A stretch of DNA of 64,000 nucleotides from Galbula dea (lineage: Eukaryota > Chordata > Aves > Piciformes > Galbulidae): positions 1 to 64,000 of the forward strand of contig VWZX01006700.1 of the NCBI GenBank assembly GCA_013399015.1. Reading direction: 5' to 3'. Both the position numbers and the translations under genes were made by a program. The notes beneath the pieces were generated by a model. That model was not told the DNA's origin and did not search any database. It worked only from the letters and a program-made list of their open reading frames with translations. This document shows, one piece after another, positions 24,291 through 33,397 of this stretch (the stretch's first letter is position 1; every line of letters starts with the position of its first letter).

Positions 24291-26597
24291 ACTTCGTTAT
24301 CACTCTGCTTCTTTTCTCCTGCTCTTCTTTTTCTCTGTGCCTGCTCTCCACTCTGCCTCCTCCATGTGTTCCCACCATGCCCACAGCATAGCTCCACGGG
24401 TGCAAGTCCTCCTGTGTGCCAGGTGCCATCATAAGCAGCAGCTTAGTGAGTGGGTGATGGCCAGGACCTGAGCTCAGTGGTGATGCCACACTCAGGGCAG
24501 TGCCAGAAAATGGTGCCTCAAGAAGCTTTACAGCTGCCTGCAAACCAGAAGCCAACAGTCCCTATCAATTTTAAATTCAATTCACACTGAACATCCTCTC
24601 CCTATAGCCCTCTAAATTGGTGGGTGGAACCAGAAATTGAAGCAGGCAAGGAACTGCACCAAGGCTAGAGCCCCCTCTGCATCAAAGTCGCAAGTACCTT
24701 TAGGAAGAGCAGCCATCCCATCTGCAGGCAGAGTGGCAATGATGGGACACAGGACACGAGCCCCTCTGACCCACCTGGCAATTAGCCTGCTCTTTGAAAA
24801 GTGTGAGATCTGCTCGTCACAGCCTTCAGTTTGGCTCATGCCAGTGGAAATACCTTCACCTACCACCATGCTCTGTCTCATTCCTGCTATGGAGAAAAGT
24901 CACCCTCCCACCCCCGCTGCTCTTCATCTTACTGGGTGTTAAATAGTTACTGCTGCTCCTGGCCACATGCCCGGAAGCCTCACCCAAGGCTAGCCCAGCA
25001 TGGAGACAGGTACTACAGTTACCTTTCCCAAAGCACTGACAGTCTTGATGGTTATGCTGTTTGGCTAAAGGTAGAAAAAGAGAGAGAGCCAGCTGAGGTC
25101 CCTGAGGGCTCTGTGGCACAGCCAGAACACAGGTAGAGCCTTCCAGTGTCGGCACAGAGAACTCACCGTTTGGCTGCTTTTGCACTGCAAAACCTCATTT
25201 CTTCTCAGAGATGAGCCCTGCCGTAAGGCAGGAGCCAGAGCTATTTTAATGTGAAAAATCTAGCCAGGAAACCAACTTCTGGTTTGAATTGCAATTTCCC
25301 ATGCAGTATTTGCTTTGTTCACCTGCTTTGCTCAGAGCAATGTTGTTGTTGGCTTTTTTTAAGCACATAACAAAACCCTCACAATTTCTGCAGACGCTTC
25401 TAGTGCAGATTCCCATTTGCTATACTTATTCATTTGGGGGTTTCTCTAGCAAAAGCCAGCACTCTGGCACATGGGCCAGTTCACCAGGGGTGCAGCTCCC
25501 TGGGCTGTGTCCCTGCTCTGGCAGGGACAAGTTGAAAGTTAATGGTGAGGAACCAAATTTATTACACAGAAAAACCAACAGTGGGAAACTCAGTCTTGTG
25601 TAGGAAAAGAAGTGGGAGAATATTTATTTTTGTCCCTGCAATGAATCATGTATTAGAAGTGGAAAGGCAAGAGCAGCCAGGGCAGGAACAGAGAGACATG
25701 GTGGGGGGCACATGAGATGCAGTGGCCTAGCAGCTCTGGAGCTGGAGCTGCCTCCAGCAGCCTCCCTCCCGGTTCCCAGCTTCTTATTTTGGAAGAAAAA
25801 CTAGTGGATCTTTCCCTCCCTTGTCCTCTGTACCAAAGGTAACGAGGACATCAGTCATGGTCATTCTTAGCAGAAGACAACTCAGAGTAGACATAAACCA
25901 GACGCATTTCCAGTTGTGCTTTCCCTGAGCCAGATCAGGCTATACAGAAGGGGGCTGTAGCCAGACCTACATGAAGAGAAACCTGTAAGTTGCCACTGCA
26001 AATGACATTATCTGCTGTGGTATGACTGGATGAGGACAGTCCAAAGGTGGGCAGCAAGAGCAAAGGGGATCATGTATATAGGCAAAAAGTAGGATGCCAC
26101 CATCTGCTGAACAGTTCCAATGTTCTCTTCTGAGCAGGAAGAGGGCTGGCTCCTTTCCAGTGCTCACTTAGAAGGATCCTCAAAGCCTTGGGGATGCTTA
26201 TTGGTAATGGGGTACCAACTGACAGCTCGAAATGGCAGCTCCACGGTAGAGCTGTCCCTGGCTGCTGAGGGACACAGACTGAACCCCAGACTCCCCCTGC
26301 AAATCTCACCTGCCACAGCACCCTCCCAGCAATGACAGGCGAGTAAGACTTCATTCTGGAAGCAGGTGGCTACCATAAAAAAAAAAGAAAAAAACAAAGA
26401 ATCATAGATTCAAAACCTTACTTTTCCACGACAAAGTCTCCTGTTGGGCAATGCCCTACCGGGTGCTGATAGCACCCCGCTTTTAGGTTGTGACCCAGAG
26501 GACAAAAATGTTCCATAAAATTTAATTTCTGCATGCCTGCTCTGCAGCCTTGCCCAGAGCCCTCCAAAGGAGCTCTGCAGTGCCTGTAAAACAGAGG
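24291..26597. other. Non-coding stretch
   Basis: No gene is recognised. A donor-like site (AACG|GTGAGT on the complement, at 25167-25162) is the closest strong donor I noticed upstream of the 22.5-kb exon candidate; its role is speculative. Confidence 0.4.
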
Positions 26598-27000
26598 CCC
26601 ACAGCAGACACTGTGGTTTGCTTGTACTGCAGACAACAGACACTATGGTACAACTTCCACTGCAGACACCAGCTGTAGATATGATAATATGCCAGTACTG
26701 CAGACATTGACTATAGCCGCTACAGTATGGCCATACTGCAGACACTGACTGCAAATGCTCTGGTATGTCTGGACTGCAGACCCACAGTACACCTGTCCTG
26801 CACACACCAACCGCAGACATTACAGTACACCTGTACCACAGATGTTGATTGTAGACACTACAGCACACCTTGCTGCAGGGAAAGATCACAATCTGCCTGT
26901 GTCCTGAGGTGTAATTCTGGACCTGTACTGAAGACATCATCTGTAGCCACTATAGTGCATCCGCACTGGCTCACAGCAGACACTTCCTGCACCATTTCAG
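26598..27000. repeat. Diverged minisatellite, about 38-base unit
   Basis: The motif TACTGCAGACA(C/T)TGACT recurs about every 38 bases, followed by GTAGAC.CTACAGTA(C/T).CC. Clear units begin near 26624, 26656, 26694, 26733 and 26795, and weaker ones reach about 26990. The unit near 26771 is shortened. Because the unit is not stop-rich, a 176-codon minus-strand frame (26940-26410) and a plus-strand frame (26727-27044) run through it with repeating Cys/Tyr/Val patterns; I do not call them genes. The array ends where a 5'-truncated CR1 begins. Confidence 0.82.
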
Positions 27001-27325
27001 TACTTAAAGGGAGCCTAAAACAGAGATGGGGACAATCTTTTTAGCAGGGTCTATTGCAATAGGACAAATGGTAATGGTTCAAACTAAAAGAGAGAAGATT
27101 TATACTAGGTATTAGGAATGAACTTTTTACAATGAAGGTGGTGAAATGTCGGAACAGATTGCTCAGAGAGGTGGTAGATGCCCCATTCCTGGAAGCATTC
27201 AGTGTTAGGTTCTCTCAGCAGCCTTATCTAGTTGAAGGTGTCCCTGCTAACTGCAGATGGGTTGTACTAGATGACATTTAAAGATGCCTCTCAACCAAGA
27301 GCATTCTATGATTTGATGATTCTAC
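26993..27325 (+). mobile_element. CR1 LINE 3' end
   Basis: It is 5'-truncated in the ORF2 C-terminal region (TACTTAAAGGGAGCC, GGGGACAATCTTTTTAGCAG), runs through the segment encoding NELFTMKVVKCRNRLLREVV, and ends in the untranslated tail (GTACTAGATGACATTTAAAG) with ATTCTATGATTTGATGATTC. The reading frame is interrupted. The same subfamily recurs at 28995-29877. Confidence 0.92.
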
Positions 27326-27665
27326 AAAGCACCCTTACCAAAGCTACCTTTGATAGCTCAGCCCAGCACTTTGTTAGCAGAGATCCTGCCACAGCTTTTC
27401 CAGGCTCTATTGTGTGTCCAGCAAGCTGCCATCCCTCCTAGAGAGCAGTACATGCAGCTGGGATGGGCAGTGAAGCACCACAGCAGGCAGGACTGCCTCC
27501 TGCCCTGGTTCCTGCAGAGATTGCACCACTCATGGGAGGCAGATCAGCCCTATGAGTGGTGTTTGGGCCCCCAAAAGCACTCAGTGCCACCTTCCTCTGC
27601 CAAGAAAGGGAGAGGAAAAAATAGTTGTCATTTTATGTCACACACTTGCTAACAGCCCTAAAACC
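27326..27665. other. Unique spacer between two CR1 tails
   Basis: No gene or repeat is recognised. Confidence 0.5.
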
Positions 27666-28024
27666 TCCTTCTCTCATCTATGCTTTTAAATATGTGAAGG
27701 GTGTGTGTCAAGAGGATGGGGTCAGGCTCTTCTCAGTGAAGCCCAGTGACAGGACAAGAGGCAATGGTTGTAAGCTGAAGCATAGGAGATTCCATGTGAA
27801 TACACGTAGAAATTTTTTCACAGTGAGGGTGACAGAGCACTGGAACAAACTGCCCAGAGGGCTTGTGGAGTCTCCTTCTATGGAGGTATTAAAAACCTGT
27901 CTGGATATGCTTCTGTGTGACCTGGTCTAGGAAATCCTGCTGTGGCAGGGGGGTTGGACTAGATGATCTTTCAAGGTCCCTTCCAGCTCCTAATATTCTG
28001 TGATTCTGTGTGATTCTGTGATTC
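27666..28024 (+). mobile_element. CR1 LINE 3' end with open ORF2 C-terminus
   Basis: Encodes the ORF2 C-terminus without a break (FKYVKGVCQEDGVRLFS, PSDRTRGNG, RRNFFTVRVTEHWNKLPRGL) to a stop at 27930. The usual untranslated tail follows (GGGGGGTTGGACTAGATGAT), with about three ATTCTGTG-type octamers at the end. It is a different subfamily from the copy just upstream. 5'-truncated, hence immobile. Confidence 0.94.
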
Positions 28025-28994
28025 TTAAAAAGCCCCATTAGCACTAAACTCCACTTTGCTGTTTAACAGGAGAAGAGAAAAGAGGGGCTTTATCATCTTC
28101 TTAATACATGCTATCAGAAAGCCCTACCTGCAAAGCCAGAGCCCCTGCTGCTTGAAAAGCCTTCTTAAATCTAGTTTAAATCCCCACTGTCAACAGGGCA
28201 ATTAGCACTGCCCCCCTGGCCCATGAGCACAATGGGGATGACCGGGGCCAGCTGAAATTAATTCGCTTATGGCTCTCGTGGACTGCAACTTTCCTCCTTC
28301 CACCTCCTTCCTCCTTTCCAGTAATGAAGCAGAGACTTTGAGCGAGAGTATACCCTGGAGGAAAGAGATCCCCCCTGTAGTGCCCCTCCACCACTATGTC
28401 TCTGCCAGCCTAGGAAGCACTGCTGGACATCTAGGTGGCTGTACAGGCTGTCTTGCCCTCATGGTCTAGGAGAGATGGACATAAAGTGGAAGGATAGCCC
28501 TCAAAAAATTTCCCAGCTGCTTTGGTTGAAGATGTGCCCCTGAAGGTAACTATTGGCTTGCAGGGCTCTTGAACCCAAAGATGTGCTGAAGCCTTGAGTT
28601 ATTCTATCTTCCCTGGATGTTGGTGATAGGATGTCTCAGCGAGAAAGGCATTGACCAAAGCTGCTCCCTGTGCCCATAGGGATGAAGAAAGAGGTTATCA
28701 TGGAGGGACCACCAGCCCAGCTGATCCTGGGGGATCTGGGGTGTTTTGAGGAGGAACAATCAACCCATGAAATGTCTCAGGCTGTTTTGAGAGCTTGTCT
28801 GACTGGTGAGCTGGAGAAGTGACGTTTAGCTCAGTGACATGCTCCTGCTGGGGCAGAGAGCTGTGGAAAGGCCAATGGGGCCCCAAGACCCCAAGAGGCA
28901 AAGTCCTCACTCTGCAGCTGCAGGGTCTGGGGTATTTCTTTCCTCTCAAACCACACCTTGCAGCTTCTCCAAACTAAGCAAGAAGCTCTGGAGT
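28025..28994. other. Unique spacer within the repeat island
   Basis: No gene is recognised in this stretch. Confidence 0.5.
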
Positions 28995-29204
28995 CCTCAG
29001 CATGAAAAAGACATGAATCTGTTGGAGGAGGGACACAAAAATGATCAGAGGGATGTCTAAAAGATTTGGAGTTGTTCAGCCTGGACAAGAGAAGGCTCCA
29101 GGGAAACCTTATTGCGACCTTTCAATACTAAAATGGGGCCTCTAAGAAAGATGAGGACAATCTTTATAGCTGGGCCTGTTGCAACAGGACAAAAGGTAAT
29201 GGTT
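28995..29204 (+). mobile_element. CR1 LINE, 5' part, interrupted by an LTR
   Basis: Contains the ORF2 segment AAAAATGATCAGAGGGATGT, then GTTCAGCCTGGACAAGAGAA, and continues to GACAAAAGGTAATGGTT. The part normally between GGG(CTGGAGCACC...) and the LFSLD-like segment is deleted near 29055. The CR1 sequence resumes after the LTR at 29627. It is 5'-truncated. Confidence 0.9.
29200..29204. repeat. Target site duplication TGGTT, left copy
   Basis: It matches 29627-29631. A CR1 with one TGGTT restored reads normally across the join (GGTAATGGTTTTAAACT). Confidence 0.82.
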
Positions 29205-29302
29205 TGTAATGGTTTGACCCAGGCTTTTCCTGGTAACCAGCTTGTAACCAGGGAAGTGATCATGTTTTCCCAGTATTCCATACGATTTTACGTAACTGGG
29301 GG

Positions 29303-29310
29303 TATAAATA
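29303..29310 (+). promoter_or_regulatory. LTR TATA box
   Basis: TATAAATA follows GGGGG and lies about 100 bases inside the LTR, the expected place for a U3 promoter. Confidence 0.6.
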
Positions 29311-29503
29311 CGGAGGAGGAGAGGCCTTTGTTCTCTCTTCCCTTCCGGTGGATCTGAAGAAGCAGATTCTCTGCTATTGGTCTCACTTGTGCGGAGGAGT
29401 CAAGCCTTGCAGGCCTTGTAGGCCTTGAGAGGCAGCGGTTGCTGGCGTCGGTCAGTGTGACTCTGCTATCTTAAGGAGAGTTGTAAGATTTTGTTTTTAT
29501 TAG

Positions 29504-29504
29504 N
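29504..29504. other. Single ambiguous base N
   Basis: Lies at the exact border of the segment lacking relative to the other LTR copy (TATTAG N GGTTGTTT). It probably marks an unresolved or collapsed low-complexity segment. Confidence 0.9.
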
Positions 29505-29626
29505 GGTTGTTTCAGGCTCTTTAGTTTCTCTCGTAGTTTTTTTTTAAACTCTGAGAGGGAAGATGGGGGGAAGGCTTTCACTGTGGGTTTGGGCATTTGG
29601 CAGGGAGCCAGGTCCAAACCATCACA

Positions 29627-29877
29627 TGGTTTTAAACTAAAAGAGGGGAGACTCGAGAGAGGAAAGACATTTTTTACAATAAGAGACATTAAACACTGCC
29701 AGAGGTTATCCAGTGAGGTAGCAGATGTCCCATCCCTTCAAACATTCAAGGTCAAATTGGACACGGCTCTGAGCACTCTGATCTAGTGAAAGATGTCCCT
29801 ATTCACCGCAGAGGGGTTAGACTAGATGACCTGCAAAAGTTTCCTCCAACCCAAGATCCTTCTACAATTCTAAATGC
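29627..29877 (+). mobile_element. CR1 LINE, 3' part after the LTR
   Basis: Starts with the duplicated TGGTT, then encodes the ORF2 C-terminus (TFFTIRDIKHCQRLSSEVA, LQTFKVKLDTALSTLI) to a stop. The tail has GGGGTTAGACTAGATGACC and a worn end (TTCTACAATTCTAAATG). Together with 28995-29204 it forms one CR1 insertion. Confidence 0.92.
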
Positions 29878-30104
29878 ATCAGTACACTGCGCCCATACCT
29901 CTCCCTGGTAGGACAAGGGACACACACAGGGGTACTACAGCCTTCCTCCTCTGTGGCCCAAGGACAGGCAGGATGGTGTGGCAATGCCATGTGTTGACTC
30001 CCTGACAGCCACTTCCTACCTCCATAAGCAATGTCAGGAGAGTATTACTGGGACAGCTACGCTGCTGGGAACCCTGCCTACCAACAGCCCTTGGTGCCAT
30101 GGCC

Positions 30105-31005
30105 ATCATAGAGTCATAGAATCATAAAATTGTCAGAGTTGGAAGGGACCTTAAAGATCCTGGCAGGGACACCTTAAAGATCCGGGCAGGGACACCATCC
30201 ACTAGATCAGGTTACCCAGGGCCCCATCAAGCCTTGTCTTAAAAGCTTCCACGGATGAGGCTTCCACAACCTCTCTGGGCAACCTGTTCCACTGTCACCA
30301 CCCTAACAAGTGAAGAACTTCCTTCTAATGTCTAATCTAAATCTACCCTCCTCTAGCTTATACCCATTTCCCCTGGTTCTATCACTGCCTGACCTCCTAA
30401 AAAGTCCCTCACCAGCTTTCTTGTAAGCCCCCTTCAGATACTGGAAGGCCACAGTATGGTCTTCTCAGAGCCTTCTCTTCTGCAGACTGAATAACACCAA
30501 CTCTCTCAGCCTGTCCTCACAGGAAAGGTGCTCCAGTCCTCTGATCATTCTTGTGGCCCTTCTCTGGACTCGCTCCAGCACTTCCATATCCCTCTTGTAA
30601 TAGGGGCTCCAGAACTGGACACAATATTCCATGAGAGCAGAGTAGAGGGGGAGAATCACCTCCCTCAACCTGCTGGCCACACTTCTCTTGATGCAGCCCA
30701 GGATACGGTTGGCCTTCTAGGCTGCAAGTGCACAGTGGTGGCTTATGTTGAGCTTCTTGTTCATCAACACCCCCAAATCTCTTTCCTCAGGGCTGCTCTT
30801 CAGCCAGTCTTCACCCAGCTTGTGTAAGTACTTGGGATTGCCCTGACCCAGATGTAAGACCTTGCACTTGGTCCTGTTGAACTTCATGAGGTTGGCATGG
30901 GCCCACCTCTCCAGCCTGTCCAGGTCCCTCTGGATGGCATCCCTCCCCTCCAGCGTATCAACTGTTCCACACAGCTTGGTGCCATTGGCAAACTTGCTGA
31001 GGGCA
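30105..31005 (-). mobile_element. CR1 LINE, reverse transcriptase end to 3' tail
   Basis: On the complement, reading from 31005: LSKFANGTKLCGTVDTLEGR, then RDLDRLERWAHANLMKFN, KCKVLHLGQGNPKY, EERDLGVLMNKKLN, then VILPLYSALMEYCVQFWSP and RVQRRATRMIRGLEHLSCED. The C-terminal arm is followed by the tail ending in complement octamers at 30105-30127. The catalytic FADD box reads FANG, and there are stops (for example near 30717), so it is dead. The 3' tail carries a 23-base tandem duplication. 5'-truncated just before the catalytic box. Confidence 0.95.
30148..30193. repeat. 23-base tandem duplication in the CR1 tail
   Basis: Two copies of a unit beginning ACCTTAAAGATCC and ending GGCAGGGAC; they differ at one base (T or G). 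This is absent from the other CR1 tails here. Confidence 0.85.
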
Positions 31006-33321
31006 AGGCTGCTGCACAATGAGTACTGCCCATTCCCTCTTCCCATTCAGACCCTTGAAGGAAGAAGTTTTTGACAGCCTATACCTGTCCTGGCAATACC
31101 ATCATCTTAACACGATTTTCTGCAAGTGGAGGGTGGTGGCCCAAGACCAGCCATCTGCTCCAGTGGTGATAAAAGCCAATGCAAAGCACAGCATACTAAT
31201 AAGTATCACACATCTTTGAAATCAGTGCCAGGAGAAAGTACAGGAGGGCAAGAGGGGGCCTGTTTCGAAGGAACATTGCCCCAGGCCTATTCCTCAGGGA
31301 CACTCATGTCACCTCAGCAGGAAGCTCAGCCGAGCTGCCTTATCCAAGATTCATTTCTCCACACCCCACATACATGCTTGGACATCCTCTGAGGTGCAGG
31401 AAAGCTTTGACGAACAATGGGAAATGTCATTTTTTCCCTTTTTTTTCTCAGCTTGCTTCCACCCTGAGCATTTCCAGGCTCCCTGCAGAGAGACTGCAGG
31501 AATCAATCAGATGTTTGCTCCTATTAAAGAAGTGCCAAAGACAGTGGAGTTTTTTCTGAGCCTTAGGCTGACTTTTTCCATAGATGCTTCTCCCAGTGGC
31601 ATGGAGTTGATGGCACCATGCCATGGACAGAGAGAGGAAATCAGAGATAGGAAGGAGACAGGAGATGAGAGATGCTTGTGGTCCAGGCACTTGCCAGAGT
31701 TCCTCCCTGGAAGCCAGAGAAATCATGCATTTGGGGTAAGATCCTGCTGCTCACTCCACCTCTCCAGGCTGTGATTACTGGAGGAAGGAGTTCTTGGTGT
31801 CACACTGAATTTTGGCATTTCAACTCCCAGTCTTCACTCATGAAAACAGAATATTAATGACAGGGAACAAAATCCAGAACAAAACACAAAAGCAAAACCA
31901 AACTCCCATACACTCAGGAAATAGCCCCAAACATTTTAGGAAAGTCCTGCTGCCTCATGACAGGTTCGTTTTGTGACTTACAGCCAAATGCTTGCAATAT
32001 TTATTATTTTTGCCCTCAGGGCTACATTGCCCTTCAAACCCCTCCAGGATTTTGCTCACAACCCTTTTTGTTCTGAAGAGAGTTTGTGGCCAGGCTGCTT
32101 TATGAACTCCCCAATATCCCTTAGGATGTAAATGTCTCAGGCAGAGAAAAGCATCCTAGTGTTAAAATCCAGACTGTGCCATAGTCAAGCTCCAACCTGA
32201 ACAAAATAAAGAGGAAAGGGAGCATAGACAGAGCCTATTGTACAGACTTCCTCCATTAGCTGAATGCCCATGGAACAGCAGATGTGGCATGGGGCAACAT
32301 GGTGTTTCCAAGACTTTCCAAGCCTCAGGAGCCTGGTCACTGCTACTGGGGATTTTGGGTGAAGTCTGGCCACAGAAGCCTTAATATCCCTGACAATGAC
32401 ACCCTGGCAACAGCGAGACAAAGGAGTTTGGCTTGAAATATGAACGCTACACCTCTTAGGAGCCCAGACTTGCTCCTCAGGAGGTCTGTTATCTGCAGCA
32501 CCCATGCAAGAAACTGAACAGCAGTGTGGACACTGGGGCTGAACTCACTGGCACTGGGGCTACCCCAACACTATCACGTTGGAGAGGTGAAGGACACCAT
32601 GCTGCTGCAGAAGCAGAGAGACAAGTGGCGCACAGCCGCCAGATACTGTTCCAACCCAACTGCTGGCACCTGCCGTTCTGCATGACCCCTTCCTTCCAGT
32701 GGAGGCAGAAACACAATGATTTGGCCTCAGCAAACCTCCTGGTGGTGATACCCCCCCAAGCCAAGGAGAGATAGAGCTCACTCCCAAAGCAACAAACACA
32801 GCCACGGACTGAGGTCACATCACTGATGCTCAAAAAGCAGGGCAGGTTTGCTTTCTGCCAGCTCCACAAGACAGAGCTGGGGGAGAATGAAAGCCTGAAG
32901 CCCATGTTGCATGGGCTCGGAGACATGAGCAGAATTTGAGTGAGGAGTGCTGGAAGAGACCTTGGCAGCCCATCTTGTCCAGGGAAGGAATAAGATGTAG
33001 GCTTAGCAGCTGGGAGCATAAGGGAGAGAGCACCTAGTTGTACAGACCTTGCTGGGCATTTTAATTTTGGCTTGTTTAGGCTTTTTAAGTGCTTGGCATG
33101 GAGGAAGCCACTCCAAAGACTCTGACACTACCTCCCCAGAGGTATCTCAGGATTTGTTTCGCTTTGCTACATGCCTGCAGTACAAGCTAGCAGGAAGACT
33201 GGGTGAGCAGGGGCCAAGCCGCCTCTTTCCCTGGCTTGCATGCTTGCCAAGCTGCTCTGCACATCTGCTTGTGAAATGCATACAACTGCACAGCAGCCAT
33301 CCCTAGTCCTGCATCACTGCA
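31006..33321. other. Non-coding stretch
   Basis: No gene or clear repeat. A short CR1-like phrase near 32956-32985 (TGGAAGAGACCTTGGCAGCC) is too brief to call. Confidence 0.5.
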
Positions 33322-33334
33322 NNNNNNNNNNNNN
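33322..33334. other. Assembly gap, 13 N
   Basis: Run of 13 N directly before an (ATCCC)n array. The true gap length is unknown. Confidence 0.97.
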
Positions 33335-33340
33335 CTTCTT

Positions 33341-33397
33341 ATCCCATCCCATCCCATCCCATCCCACCCCATCTCATCCCATCCCATCCCATCCCAC
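33341..33397 (+). repeat. (ATCCC)n microsatellite
   Basis: About eleven ATCCC pentamers (GGGAT on the complement) with two variant units. Its left edge may extend into the gap. Confidence 0.95.

Larger units (their letters stand above)
29205..29626 (+). mobile_element. Solo LTR of the same ERVL-like family, nested in CR1
   Basis: Runs from TGTAATGGTTTGACCCAGGC to CCAAACCATCACA, with matching inverted ends and TGGTT on both sides. It aligns along its length with the complement of 10647-11252, sharing the TATAAATA box, the GCAAGGCTTG/AGGCCTTG cluster and the GTTGTAAGATTTTG segment. At 29504 it has a single N in place of 184 bases present in the other copy. No internal retroviral genes remain. 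Since it sits inside a CR1, it is the younger insertion. Confidence 0.9.

Noticed and set aside
26410..26940. 176-codon minus-strand frame resembling a Cys/Val/Tyr-rich repeat protein
   Set aside because: Explained by a tandem minisatellite whose unit lacks stops; the plus strand is open too.
32940..32990. Possible CR1 tail (TGGAAGAGACCTTGGCAGCC)
   Set aside because: Too short, and no second CR1 block is found on either side.
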